From an uncultured Ruminococcus sp. (GTDB taxonomy: Bacteria; Bacillota; Clostridia; Oscillospirales; Ruminococcaceae), in the NCBI RefSeq assembly GCF_934476685.1, contig NZ_CAKSNX010000001.1:372001-436000 (forward strand): a stretch of DNA of 64,000 bases, read 5' to 3'. Below are positions 16,186 through 23,721 of the stretch, one piece after another (position 1 is the stretch's first letter; every line of letters begins with the position of its first letter). Both the position numbers and the translations under genes were made by a program. The notes beneath the pieces are model-generated. The model was not told the DNA's origin. It saw only the letters and a list, made by a program, of their open reading frames with translations, and searched no databases.

Positions 16186-16742
16186 TATCCTTGCGGAACA
16201 CCGCAGACGGGGCATTTTTCGGGGGCTGAGTGTCCCTCAAGAATGTATCCGCAGTTTAAACATACCCATATCTCAACGTTGTCGGAATGGTAAAGCTTGT
16301 TCTCGGACATAAGCTTGCGAACATTTTCAAAGCGTTCAGCATGAGTGCGCTCTATCTTGGCGATGTTCTGAAAATCCTGTGCGATCTTCGTGAAACCCTC
16401 TTCCCTTGCTATTGCGGCAAAGGCAGGGTAAACATCGTCTGCCTCCTGCAGTTCGTTGTGGTTTGCGTATTGAAGAATATCTTCAAGCTTTGTAGAAATA
16501 TCCACTGGGTAGCCGCCCTCAATGTGAATGGTGTCCCCCTGCTCGCTTTTAAGATGATCGTAAAATACCTGTGCGTGTGCCTTTTCCTGTGAGGCTGTGA
16601 ATTTGAACAGGTCTGCAAGGGCAAAATAATTCATCTGCTTTGCCTGTGCCTCTGCGAAGGTGTATCTGTTGCGAGCCTGACTTTCGCCTGCAAAGGCTCG
16701 CATAAGATTTACTTTTGTTCTTGAACTTTTGAAATCCTGCAT
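16143..16742 (-). CDS. rbr: Rubrerythrin with repeat-derived C-terminal tail
   Basis: Non-haem iron peroxidase of anaerobes that reduces hydrogen peroxide. A ferritin-like four-helix domain (1-145) carries the diiron ligands in AGESQARNRY, ASQEKAHAQVF, IAREEGF and KIERTHAERF. A rubredoxin-like domain follows with CLNCG and CPVCG (about 160-180). The family usually ends a few residues after the last CxxC. Here the final residues SSGGQLGSVRS are read from the family C repeat, which supplies the TAA stop. AGGAGG precedes the ATG. The tail is unlikely to affect the active site. Confidence 0.95.
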   Translation of the reverse strand: MQDFKSSRTKVNLMRAFAGESQARNRYTFAEAQAKQMNYFALADLFKFTASQEKAHAQVFYDHLKSEQGDTIHIEGGYPVDISTKLEDILQYANHNELQEADDVYPAFAAIAREEGFTKIAQDFQNIAKIERTHAERFENVRKLMSENKLYHSDNVEIWVCLNCGYILEGHSAPEKCPVCGVPQGYYVSSGGQLGSVRS

Positions 16743-16766
16743 CTCTTTTTCCTCCTGCGTGAAATT

Positions 16767-18104
16767 TTATTCGGTCAGAACACCCGACGGACTTTCGAGA
16801 AGTATCAATATCTGCTCCTCTGCGCCTGTCTGTGCGTTGATATAAACAAGTACATTCCTGCCTGTTTCGCTCTTGCAGCCGAACTCATAGCAAAGCTTTT
16901 CTTCAAGATTGTCGGACGGGATAACTGCAAGTCTGTTGGATACTATCTGAAGTCTTGGTGAAACCGCCTGTTCTGCACTGCTTTCGGAGCAAAGCTTTTC
17001 GGGGTAGCTGCGCTCTCTGTGGTTTACAAGGAAACCTCTTGCGTCATAACCGAGTATCTCGCCGTCGTCCATTGCCACAGATACCTTGACGAGATCGGTG
17101 TAAACACGCTTGTCAACGTCCTTGTATGCGTAGTTTACAGTCATAACGTTGTTCTGGACTTCATAGTAGGTCTTTTCCATTGACAGTATGCCGAGGTAGT
17201 TCAGAAAATCCTCTGCGCAGGATAAAGCCTTTTCATTTTCGATCTTGCTGCTGTCCACGATCCTTGACCTCAGAAAATAGGAGATATATCCGCCGTTCTG
17301 AGTTACCTCGCAGGCGACAGAACTGTTCTTGTCGGAAAATCTCCAGGCAGGCATTTTTCCCTCAACTGTGCTGACCTCAGAAAGGTCGGTGGTGTTGATG
17401 TCAAGCGCCATAGCTGCCCTCTGGAGAGCTTTTTCCTCCGTCACCTTTTCAGCGGCTTTGGTCATTTCGGGTTCTCTTTCAAGAATGTTGTCCGAGAAAG
17501 GTCCGTCATAGATAAGACCCGGGTAGTTGTCGAAGGTTTCTTCAAAGTCGGAAAAGCCGTCGCCCACAAATGGCGGAGCATCTTCCTTTGCTGTGCTTTC
17601 GGCTTTTGAAAGCGAAAGCTGACCGGTTGCCGCTGCGCTTTCAAGTTCCCACATATCCTCAGAGAGCGTTTTGGAGAAGTCGTACAGCGAAGCCATATTT
17701 TCATACTCGCTGTCGGAGAGTTTTTCGCCGTTCAGAAGTTTTGTTGACATAGCGAGGGAGTAATTTCCCACCTGTGAAAGAAATTTATAGGTGTTTTCAA
17801 GGTCAAGTTCAGCCACAGGCAGCTGGGCGAGGGAGGCTTTGGCTGCGCTTGCCTCACGGTAGAGATCTACTGCAAGCTTCTGCTGCATACTTCCGGAGCC
17901 AGCATAAAGCTGTTTTTCAAGAGAAGATGACAGCTTATCGCAGGAGGCGGCAAGATCCTCTATGGCACGGGAGTAGCCGTCGCTGACGGTCTGCTGGACA
18001 CGTTTTTTATCGTTCATCAGCTGGATATTCCTTGCCCCCAATGCGATTATTGCGGCGGCAGTGATAGAGCATATCCGTATTGATCCACGTTTGGTAACAG
18101 TCAT
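16767..18104 (-). CDS. ypeB: Spore germination protein YpeB
   Basis: In Bacillus, YpeB is made in the forespore and is needed for localisation and stability of the cortex-lytic enzyme SleB. About 445 residues: an N-terminal signal/anchor helix (SIRICSITAAAIIALGA), a helical domain to about 170, the hallmark YPGLIYDGPFSDNILEREP (about 192-210), then three PepSY-like repeats (for example NGGYISYFL, VSVAMDDGEILGYDARGFL, VLVYINAQTGAEEQI). AAAGGA is better spaced for ATG 18104 than for ATG 18113. No sleB lies next to it. It points to an endospore-former. Confidence 0.92.
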   Translation of the reverse strand: MTVTKRGSIRICSITAAAIIALGARNIQLMNDKKRVQQTVSDGYSRAIEDLAASCDKLSSSLEKQLYAGSGSMQQKLAVDLYREASAAKASLAQLPVAELDLENTYKFLSQVGNYSLAMSTKLLNGEKLSDSEYENMASLYDFSKTLSEDMWELESAAATGQLSLSKAESTAKEDAPPFVGDGFSDFEETFDNYPGLIYDGPFSDNILEREPEMTKAAEKVTEEKALQRAAMALDINTTDLSEVSTVEGKMPAWRFSDKNSSVACEVTQNGGYISYFLRSRIVDSSKIENEKALSCAEDFLNYLGILSMEKTYYEVQNNVMTVNYAYKDVDKRVYTDLVKVSVAMDDGEILGYDARGFLVNHRERSYPEKLCSESSAEQAVSPRLQIVSNRLAVIPSDNLEEKLCYEFGCKSETGRNVLVYINAQTGAEEQILILLESPSGVLTE

Positions 18105-18137
18105 TTTTATCATTCCTTTTTAAAGTGATGTTGACAA

Positions 18138-18167
18138 TATTATAACAATTTAACTGCCGAATATTCC
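18138..18167 (-). promoter_or_regulatory. Candidate promoter of ypeB (possibly forespore type)
   Basis: On the minus strand GGAATA, 17-bp spacer, TATAATA. The -35 resembles the GNATA of sigma-F/G promoters while the -10 is sigma-A-like; which factor reads it cannot be decided by eye. Confidence 0.4.
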
Positions 18168-18208
18168 TCAAAAAAGAATAAAAACATAAAAAATATAAAA
18201 TAAAAAAA

Positions 18209-18246
18209 GCAAAGAAAATTCGTCAGAAAAATTCTTTGCTTTTTAT
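18209..18246. terminator. Bidirectional hairpin in the 18.1-18.4 kb gap
   Basis: GCAAAGAA and TTCTTTGC form an 8-bp stem flanked by A-rich and T-rich runs on both sides. Confidence 0.6.
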
Positions 18247-18270
18247 TTCGCATATCATATATAAAGGAAA

Positions 18271-18294
18271 GAGGGTCACCACGCAGTGACCCTC
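18271..18294 (-). terminator. Hairpin downstream of the Ser/Thr-rich lipoprotein gene
   Basis: GAGGGTCAC and GTGACCCTC pair perfectly (9 bp, 6-nt loop). On the minus strand TTTCC follows; the poly-T is weak. A small CCATTG/CAATGG palindrome lies closer to the gene. Confidence 0.6.
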
Positions 18295-18386
18295 GTATCC
18301 TATAAAACCCATTTCCTCCAAAAACCATTGCCCAATGGTTTCCGCCGAATATTATTTTAGCACATGATCGTACATATGTCAAGTGT

Positions 18387-18965
18387 TTACCAGTCTATAT
18401 CGATAGTTGGCAGGGGAGCGGTAGGCTCTGTAGCAGGCGGATCGGTATAGGTATATGTTGGCTGAGTTACAGGCGGCTGTGTAGTCACAGGCTGAGTAGG
18501 TGCAGGTGTAACAGGTTCAGTTGCAGGCGGTTCAGTCCACGCAGGATATGACTGTGTTGTATTATTGCTCCACGCAGAACTGCTTTGAGAGTATGTATAA
18601 TAAGATGTATACGAACTTCCCTGTGCGTCGTAGGAAACTGTATAGTTGGTTTCGTCGTAGTTCGCATTATCGTCTGTTACGGAGGAGTCTGATTTTTTCT
18701 TAGTTGATTTAGTAGTTTTCTTGCTTTTTTTAGTTTCTGCGGCGGAGCTGTCGCTGAGAGATGAATCGTCGGGGACAGAGGTTTGACCTGATGTATTTTC
18801 ATACGAATACTCAGGTTCAGACTCATTTGACGGTCTTTTAGTTATAGCGTTCACGTCTATTTTGCCGCAGCTGCTAAAGATCACGCAGCAGGCAGCAAGT
18901 GCGGACAGTGCAAGCACCTGCATATTTTTTCTTCTTATACTTTTTATGTTTTTCATACGCTGCAT
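18387..18965 (-). CDS. Predicted lipoprotein with Ser/Thr/Lys- and Pro/Thr-rich segments
   Basis: 192 residues of unknown function. An N-terminal hydrophobic helix ends at FSSCGK (Cys 33, lipobox-like). A Lys/Ser/Thr cluster (about 78-95), a Tyr/Ser-rich middle and a C-terminal Pro/Thr-rich segment built from repeats of PPATEP, PVTQP and TQPPVTQP follow. The C-terminal part resembles wall-spanning linkers, but no domain follows it, so it may be a surface spacer or a short structural protein. The gene is alone on its strand, with repeats upstream. Confidence 0.65.
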   Translation of the reverse strand: MQRMKNIKSIRRKNMQVLALSALAACCVIFSSCGKIDVNAITKRPSNESEPEYSYENTSGQTSVPDDSSLSDSSAAETKKSKKTTKSTKKKSDSSVTDDNANYDETNYTVSYDAQGSSYTSYYTYSQSSSAWSNNTTQSYPAWTEPPATEPVTPAPTQPVTTQPPVTQPTYTYTDPPATEPTAPLPTIDIDW

Positions 18966-19184
18966 ATTTCCTTTCTTACACAGGAATGGTAGTTTTGTTC
19001 TATGAATTAATTATACAATATCGGGGTAAAAAAATCAATCGTTTATGCTTGTAATATTTTAACACAATTTGTTCTTGATTTTTGTACAAGTAACCAAATG
19101 CGGCACACATAAACTAGTGAAAACTGTACTTAATATATGTTAAAACTTAAAAATATATTGACAACACCCCAAAAATGTTCTATA
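18966..19184. other. AT-rich gene-free stretch
   Basis: No ORF, RNA or clear regulatory element seen apart from the presumed promoter region of the minus-strand lipoprotein gene. It leads into the repeat block at 19.19 kb. Confidence 0.5.
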
Positions 19185-19735
19185 ATAGTCCTTGGGCGGA
19201 CGGGTCCTCGGGCGGACGGCTCTATTCGGGACGCTCGGCAAGCTCGCTGTTTGCGGTCGGGGTTTCTCATTTCGTGCTCGGAAGAAACGGAGATATGGCT
19301 TTTACTGAAACAGGGTTTGATTAGGTCTTGTATTGGACTTTTTTCAGTTCGACAAGGTTTTATCTCGGCTCTTTTCGGTTTGATAAGGTCTAATGTGAAT
19401 TTTTCTCAAAGCTTGTGTAGGGGCGAGTCTTTCCAGACAGGGTAATACGTTATGCTCGGCAAGCTCGCTGTCTGCGGTGTGGACTTCTCATTTCGTTCTC
19501 GGAAGAAACGGAGTGCAGAACTTTTACTTAAACCGACTTTGATAAGGTCTAATGTGGATTTTTCTCAAAGCTTGCGTAGGGGCGAGTCTTTCCAGACGGG
19601 GTAATACGTTATGCTCGGCAAGCTCGCTGTCTGCGGTGTGGACTTCTCATTTCGTTCTCGGAAGAAACGGAGTGCAGAACTTTTACTTAAACCGACTTTG
19701 ATGAGGTCTAATGTGGATTTTTCTCAAAGCTTGTG
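19185..19735. repeat. Family C repeat block with hybrid units
   Basis: Starts with TCCTTGGGCGGACGG and TCCTCGGGCGGACGG, then the CTCGGCAAGCTCGCTG core and CTCGGAAGAAACGG. From 19380 to 19735 a roughly 155-bp unit repeats twice: TCTAATGTG, TTTTTCTCAAAGCTTG, GTAGGGGCGAGTCTTTCC, the core, then CTTTTACTTAAACCGAC. Family A and family C pieces are fused in these units (GTAGGGGCGA joined to the GGGGTAATACG end). Confidence 0.85.
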
Positions 19736-19739
19736 TAGG

Positions 19740-19756
19740 GGCGACCTGTGGTCGCC
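19740..19756. repeat. Palindromic 17-mer, copy 5 (family A)
   Basis: GGCGACCTGTGGTCGCC, identical to the 15588 copy, preceded by GTAGGG and followed by AGT. Confidence 0.85.
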
Positions 19757-19800
19757 AGTATTATATCATCAGTATATTATCCCCACTGTATTACACAAAT

Positions 19801-19827
19801 GATAATATTACTGATTATATTATTATC
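19801..19827. promoter_or_regulatory. Imperfect inverted repeat upstream of the PspA operon
   Basis: GATAATATTA and TATTATTATC (one mismatch) around 7 nt, 65 bp before the first gene. It could be an operator or part of the promoter; no consensus sigma-A promoter is evident. Confidence 0.35.
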
Positions 19828-19891
19828 AAAAAAATAACGCAAAACACGCAATTAAACATAAATGTTTAGAATTATAGAAGGAGAATAAACT

Positions 19892-20389
19892 ATGTCTGAT
19901 ATTGACAAGGAGCTTGCTAAGCTCGAAAGTGAAGTCAAGTCAAATTCAAAGGTCGATACTGCGCCTGTATCCGATATTAAAAGTACAAAGAGTTCGGGCG
20001 GCAATGTATCGGGTTCATCAAATAATGAACTGCTCCAGTTCTTTATCGGCTTTCTGCTTTTCGGCGGCGGTATATACTGGATGCTCAATTCATTCACTGT
20101 ATCAAGTTCTTGGGGCGGCGGATACTGGAGTTTATTTGGTATGAGAATGCCTATGGGCGTAATGCTTATCCCGCTGCTGGTGGGAATAGGTCTGCTGTTT
20201 TTCTGTGACAAGAAGGTCATCGGCGGCTGTGTTGCTGCGCTGGGTCTGCTTGTTATAGTGATATCGCTGCTTACATCTATTGAGTTCCATGCTGTAAGAA
20301 GTTCGCTGTATGTATATGTGCTTATGTTCGGCATGATAGCGGCAGGAGCAGGTCTGCTTATCAAAACATTATTTAAAAAGAGGGACTAA
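19892..20389 (+). CDS. Small integral membrane protein, first gene of the PspA operon
   Basis: 165 residues, family not recognised. A soluble N-terminus (1-45) rich in Ser, Lys and Asp opens with MSDIDKELAKLESEV, a short helix. About four membrane segments follow: LLQFFIGFLLFGGGIYWML, GVMLIPLLVGIGLLFF, GGCVAALGLLVIVISLL and YVYVLMFGMIAAGAGLLI. AGAAGGAG lies before the ATG. It is followed by a second membrane protein, PspA and a GIDE-like protein on the same strand with short gaps, so a membrane-stress role is inferred from context. Confidence 0.75.
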   Translation: MSDIDKELAKLESEVKSNSKVDTAPVSDIKSTKSSGGNVSGSSNNELLQFFIGFLLFGGGIYWMLNSFTVSSSWGGGYWSLFGMRMPMGVMLIPLLVGIGLLFFCDKKVIGGCVAALGLLVIVISLLTSIEFHAVRSSLYVYVLMFGMIAAGAGLLIKTLFKKRD

Positions 20390-20397
20390 TTTACTAA

Positions 20398-21132
20398 ATG
20401 AATTTTCTTTGCTTGGGAAGTCTTTTTCTGCTGTGCCAGCTCAATCTTGGGCTGTGGGCGAACTACGCAGTAAAGCTTGTGGGATTTCTGCTTTTTGCGG
20501 CAGGCATCAGGGAGCTTTCGGAGTTATGCAGAATGCAGGGCGACGGCGGCAAAAAAACGGTTATAGAGGGATTTGATCTTAAAAGATCTATGGGTGAGCT
20601 TCTGACCTCCTATCATGGCGGTGAGGAGCGGTACAGCGGGATACGTCTTGCTGTTCTCGATAAGCTGTGCAGGGCGGCTGTTCTGTGCGCAGGAATGTGT
20701 GCGGCGGCAGGCTTATGCAGCGCAGCGGTAGGATTTTTCGGATTAAAAGGCATAATAGCAAATATTGCGGCGATAGTTCTCGGAACGGCGGCTGCGGTAA
20801 TGGCGTTGGAGCTTTTTAAGCTTGTTTTAAGCTTTATAGAGCATAATGAAAAGAGTCCGGTTCGTCAGACGAGATTTTGTGAGGACATATCAAAAGTCCA
20901 CAGGCTGAAGTCTGTTTTCACGAAGGTATGGGTATGCACCATAGTAAATCTTGCCTGCGATATACTGAACAGGATAGTGCCGTTTACATCGGTGCAGAGC
21001 TTTTTCGGTTTTTTTGCAGCCATAAGCAAGATTACCCTTTATGTGTTCGTAGTTATGACGGTGTATAATTTCAATGCGCTGAGAATAGACTGTAACGCAA
21101 AGACCGACAGGGATAACAATGAGAATAATTGA
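20398..21132 (+). CDS. Integral membrane protein of unknown function
   Basis: 244 residues with about six hydrophobic segments (FLCLGSLFLLCQLNLGLW, YAVKLVGFLLFAAGI, AAVLCAGMCAAAGLCSAAVGFF, IIANIAAIVLGTAAAVMAL, a segment near 185 and IVPFTSVQSFFGFFAAISKITLYVFVVMT). A soluble loop at about 40-95 is rich in Gly and Arg. It starts 9 bp after the previous gene, with GAGGGAC upstream, and is 53 bp from pspA. I recognise no family. Its position suggests it works at the membrane with PspA. Confidence 0.7.
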   Translation: MNFLCLGSLFLLCQLNLGLWANYAVKLVGFLLFAAGIRELSELCRMQGDGGKKTVIEGFDLKRSMGELLTSYHGGEERYSGIRLAVLDKLCRAAVLCAGMCAAAGLCSAAVGFFGLKGIIANIAAIVLGTAAAVMALELFKLVLSFIEHNEKSPVRQTRFCEDISKVHRLKSVFTKVWVCTIVNLACDILNRIVPFTSVQSFFGFFAAISKITLYVFVVMTVYNFNALRIDCNAKTDRDNNENN

Positions 21133-21184
21133 ATTATTCAGATAGATCATTCAAAACAATAAATTCTTTAGGGAGGACAATAAC

Positions 21185-21856
21185 ATGGCAATTTTTCAGA
21201 GAGTAGGAGATCTGGTAAAGGCTAACATCAACGATCTGCTTGACAGAGCAGAAAATCCGGAGAAGATGGTAAAGCAGATCATCATTGATATGGAGAAGGA
21301 GCTTCAGCAGTGTACAAATGCTCTTGGTCAGGCAATGGGTTCACAGCGTCAGATGAAGAAGCAGCTGGACAAGGCTAAGGCTGAGTCACAGGAGTGGGAG
21401 AACAAGGCTAAGCTTGCTCTTAAGGCAGGCAATCAGGATCTTGCAAAGCAGGCTCTTGCTAAGAAGGTCAATGCAGATAAGCAGGTAGAGCAGTATCAGC
21501 AGATGTACGATCAGTGTACAGCTCAGGTAGATACTATCAAGGGACAGGTCGATGCTCTTAAGATGAAGCTTGAAGAGGCTAAGAGCAGACAGTCAACACT
21601 TATCGCACGTTCAAAGATGGCAGACGCTCAGAAGAGCATGGCAAAGACTCTCGGCAGCATGGATTCTTCCAGCGCATTCAGCAAGCTTGATAAGATGGAA
21701 GAGAAGATCGAGGCTAAGGAAGCTCAGGCTGACGCATTCTCCGATCTTGCAGGAACAGCAAACACAGGTTCAGATCCTTTTGCAGAGCTTGAAGCTAACA
21801 GTGCAGTAGATGATGAGCTTGCAAGACTTATGGCTGAAATGAACGGTGGAGAGTAA
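21185..21856 (+). CDS. pspA: PspA/IM30 (Vipp1) family membrane-stress protein
   Basis: ESCRT-III-like protein that coats and repairs the cytoplasmic membrane. At 223 residues it is nearly all helical: an amphipathic N-terminal helix (AIFQRVGDLVKANINDLLDRAENPEKMVKQII) that binds lipid, then long Lys/Glu/Gln-rich helices to about residue 150, a serine-containing break (ARSKMADAQKSM), and a final helix ending in ELARLMAEMNGG. GGGAGG precedes the ATG. Its neighbours here are two unknown membrane proteins and a GIDE-like protein, not PspB/C or LiaF/S/R. Confidence 0.95.
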   Translation: MAIFQRVGDLVKANINDLLDRAENPEKMVKQIIIDMEKELQQCTNALGQAMGSQRQMKKQLDKAKAESQEWENKAKLALKAGNQDLAKQALAKKVNADKQVEQYQQMYDQCTAQVDTIKGQVDALKMKLEEAKSRQSTLIARSKMADAQKSMAKTLGSMDSSSAFSKLDKMEEKIEAKEAQADAFSDLAGTANTGSDPFAELEANSAVDDELARLMAEMNGGE

Positions 21857-21861
21857 TCTGT

Positions 21862-22668
21862 ATGCCTATAATTATTGGAATACTTTTGATCGCTGCGGCA
21901 GTCTATATGATCTTTTTCGGAAGAAAAAAAGCCGCAGGCGAACTGTTGGAGATACAGTATCAGGAAACTAAGACTATTCCTGAGGTTGAAGAAGCACTTT
22001 TGGCTATGCATGACATAGACCCGAATTACAGGGAACTTGTTGAGGTAAAGGGAACGGCTGCCTGCGATGATCCGCCGACAGCACCTTACAGCCAGAAAAA
22101 GGTCGCTTTCTATACTGCTGAAACCTATAAGGTGTCAGAGGAAACACGTCAGGAAAGAGATAATGAAGGAAATGTCCGCACAAGAACAGTAAAGCATGAG
22201 GATAAGCTCAGCGAGGAGGAATCCGCACAGCCGCTGCTGCTTACAGATGCCGACGGAAGAAGGATCATCATTGAGACCAACGGCAATGCTGATAAGCTTG
22301 ATCTTGTCAAGACAATGGACAGATTCCAGAACGCAGATCAGTACAATGCAAATATGTACACCAATCCGTACCGCAGGTTCAGGGAATACAGCCCGTCCTT
22401 CGGCGCAGGATACAGACTGCTTGGATACAAGCAGGTAGAAAAAACTATACCGCTGCTTTCAAGACTTTACGTTCTCGGCGAGGCATATATGGAAAACGGA
22501 CAGATCTATATCGGTCAGCCAAGAGAAAAGTCAAAGCCTTTCATAGTGACCACCAAGTCAGAGGAAGAACTTGTGAAGAACAAGGAGAGCGCAGCGAAGT
22601 TCCAACTTTTCGGCGGGATCGCCAGCGCAGTGATCGGTGTTATACTTATTATTGTCGGAATAGTTTAA
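21862..22668 (+). CDS. GIDE-domain (MAPL/MUL1-like) membrane protein
   Basis: 268 residues: TM helix 1 (about 2-17), a cytosolic or external domain (about 30-235), and TM helix 2 at the C-terminus (IASAVIGVILIIVGIV). The domain contains VEVKGTAACDDPPTAPYSQKKVAFY, which matches the core of the GIDE domain of mitochondrial MUL1/MAPL and its bacterial relatives; databases often label these E3 ubiquitin ligase-like. No RING finger is present, so ligase activity is not implied. It lies five bases after pspA, and association of GIDE-type proteins with Psp systems is a known genomic theme. Confidence 0.8.
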   Translation: MPIIIGILLIAAAVYMIFFGRKKAAGELLEIQYQETKTIPEVEEALLAMHDIDPNYRELVEVKGTAACDDPPTAPYSQKKVAFYTAETYKVSEETRQERDNEGNVRTRTVKHEDKLSEEESAQPLLLTDADGRRIIIETNGNADKLDLVKTMDRFQNADQYNANMYTNPYRRFREYSPSFGAGYRLLGYKQVEKTIPLLSRLYVLGEAYMENGQIYIGQPREKSKPFIVTTKSEEELVKNKESAAKFQLFGGIASAVIGVILIIVGIV

Positions 22669-22682
22669 AGAAGTTTAATGGG

Positions 22683-22707
22683 GGACGTCATAGCTTTTGT
22701 GGCGTCC
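22683..22707 (+). terminator. Hairpin between the PspA operon and the glycosyltransferase gene
   Basis: GGACGTCA and TGGCGTCC pair (one G-U), 9-nt loop, followed by TCTGCTTG. It lies within the 5' extension of the next open frame, which supports the later start at 22756. The T run is poor. Confidence 0.5.
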
Positions 22708-22755
22708 TCTGCTTGTGTAAATGTGAAAAATTTTATCGGACAGGAGAATGTTGAA

Positions 22756-23721
22756 GTGCTGTCAGTTATAGTGCCAAGCTACAACGAAGAGGGAAATGTA
22801 GAAAAGACTGCCGCCGTGGTGGGGCAGCTTATGGAGGAAAACAGCATAGATTATGAGATCGTTTTCGTCAACGACGGCTCACGGGACAGAACGTGGGAGC
22901 TTATCTCGGCAATGGCGAAAAGGGACAGGCATATTGCCGCAGTGAATTTTTCCCGTAATTTCGGAAAGGAAAGTGCGATCTTTGCAGGCCTTGAAGTGGC
23001 AAAGGGTGACTGCTGTGTGCTTATGGACTGCGATCTGCAGTTCCCGCCGCAGGTCATAATAGAAATGTACCGCATATGGGAAAAGGGCGGAGTTGACGTT
23101 GTTGAGGGAAGAAAAAAGAGCAGGGGAAAGGAAAACCCTGTCTACAAGCTTTTCTCGCTGTGGTTCTATAAGCTGATAAACAATTCCAGCGGACTGGATA
23201 TGCAGGATTCTTCCGACTTCAAGCTCCTTGATAGGGCGGTAGTTGACGCTTTGAACAGAATGCCCGAAAGGCTCACCTTTTTCAGAGCGATGTCAAGCTG
23301 GGTAGGCTTTAATACGGAAAAGGTCTATTTCGACGTTGCCGACAGGGAGATAGGCGAGTCAAAGTGGAGCGGAAAGGCTCTCGTGAAATTCGCAGTAAAT
23401 AACATCACCTCGTTCACCTCCGCACCGCTTCAGATAGTTACTGCCTGCGGAGTCATAACCTTTGTGATATCCATTATCCTCGGCATAAATACCCTCTATA
23501 ACAAGTTCTGGGGCGGCGCAGGTGCAGGATTTTCAACGGTCATAATCCTCCAGCTGCTGACTTCAAGCATAGTTATGTTCAGTCTGGGTGTCATAGGCTA
23601 CTACATATCCAAGATATATGAGGAGATAAAGCAGCGCCCGAGGTACATAATCAGAGATATAGTAAGGCAGGAAAATACAGACGATAAAACGCAGGATCAA
23701 GGAGAGTCTGATGGAAAATAA
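22756..23721 (+). CDS. Family 2 glycosyltransferase of the DPM/CsbB type
   Basis: 321 residues from GTG 22756, which has AGGAG nine bases upstream; the open frame runs back to 22678 without a good ribosome site and across a hairpin. The GT-A domain opens with LSVIVPSYNEEGNVEKT, has the FVNDGSRDRTW nucleotide site and DCD metal motif in VLMDCDLQFPP. Two C-terminal membrane helices (about 230-310) place it in the undecaprenyl-phosphate sugar transferase group (CsbB, GtrB, YkcC). It makes polyprenyl-phosphate sugars that a GT-C partner uses outside the membrane. It overlaps the yfhO-like gene by 11 bp. Confidence 0.9.
   Translation: MLSVIVPSYNEEGNVEKTAAVVGQLMEENSIDYEIVFVNDGSRDRTWELISAMAKRDRHIAAVNFSRNFGKESAIFAGLEVAKGDCCVLMDCDLQFPPQVIIEMYRIWEKGGVDVVEGRKKSRGKENPVYKLFSLWFYKLINNSSGLDMQDSSDFKLLDRAVVDALNRMPERLTFFRAMSSWVGFNTEKVYFDVADREIGESKWSGKALVKFAVNNITSFTSAPLQIVTACGVITFVISIILGINTLYNKFWGGAGAGFSTVIILQLLTSSIVMFSLGVIGYYISKIYEEIKQRPRYIIRDIVRQENTDDKTQDQGESDGK

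Noticed and set aside
15348..16240. Several 60-90 residue ORFs in the 15.3-16.2 kb gap
   Set aside because: All are translations of the repeat families, with no ribosome sites and no recognisable protein features.
19137..19802. ORFs of 102 and 63 residues in the 19 kb repeat block
   Set aside because: The same repeat-derived peptides appear in other frames at other copies; not real genes.
21862..22668. Bacterial E3 ubiquitin ligase
   Set aside because: Only the GIDE-like domain is visible; no RING finger cysteines or histidines, so ligase function is not supported.
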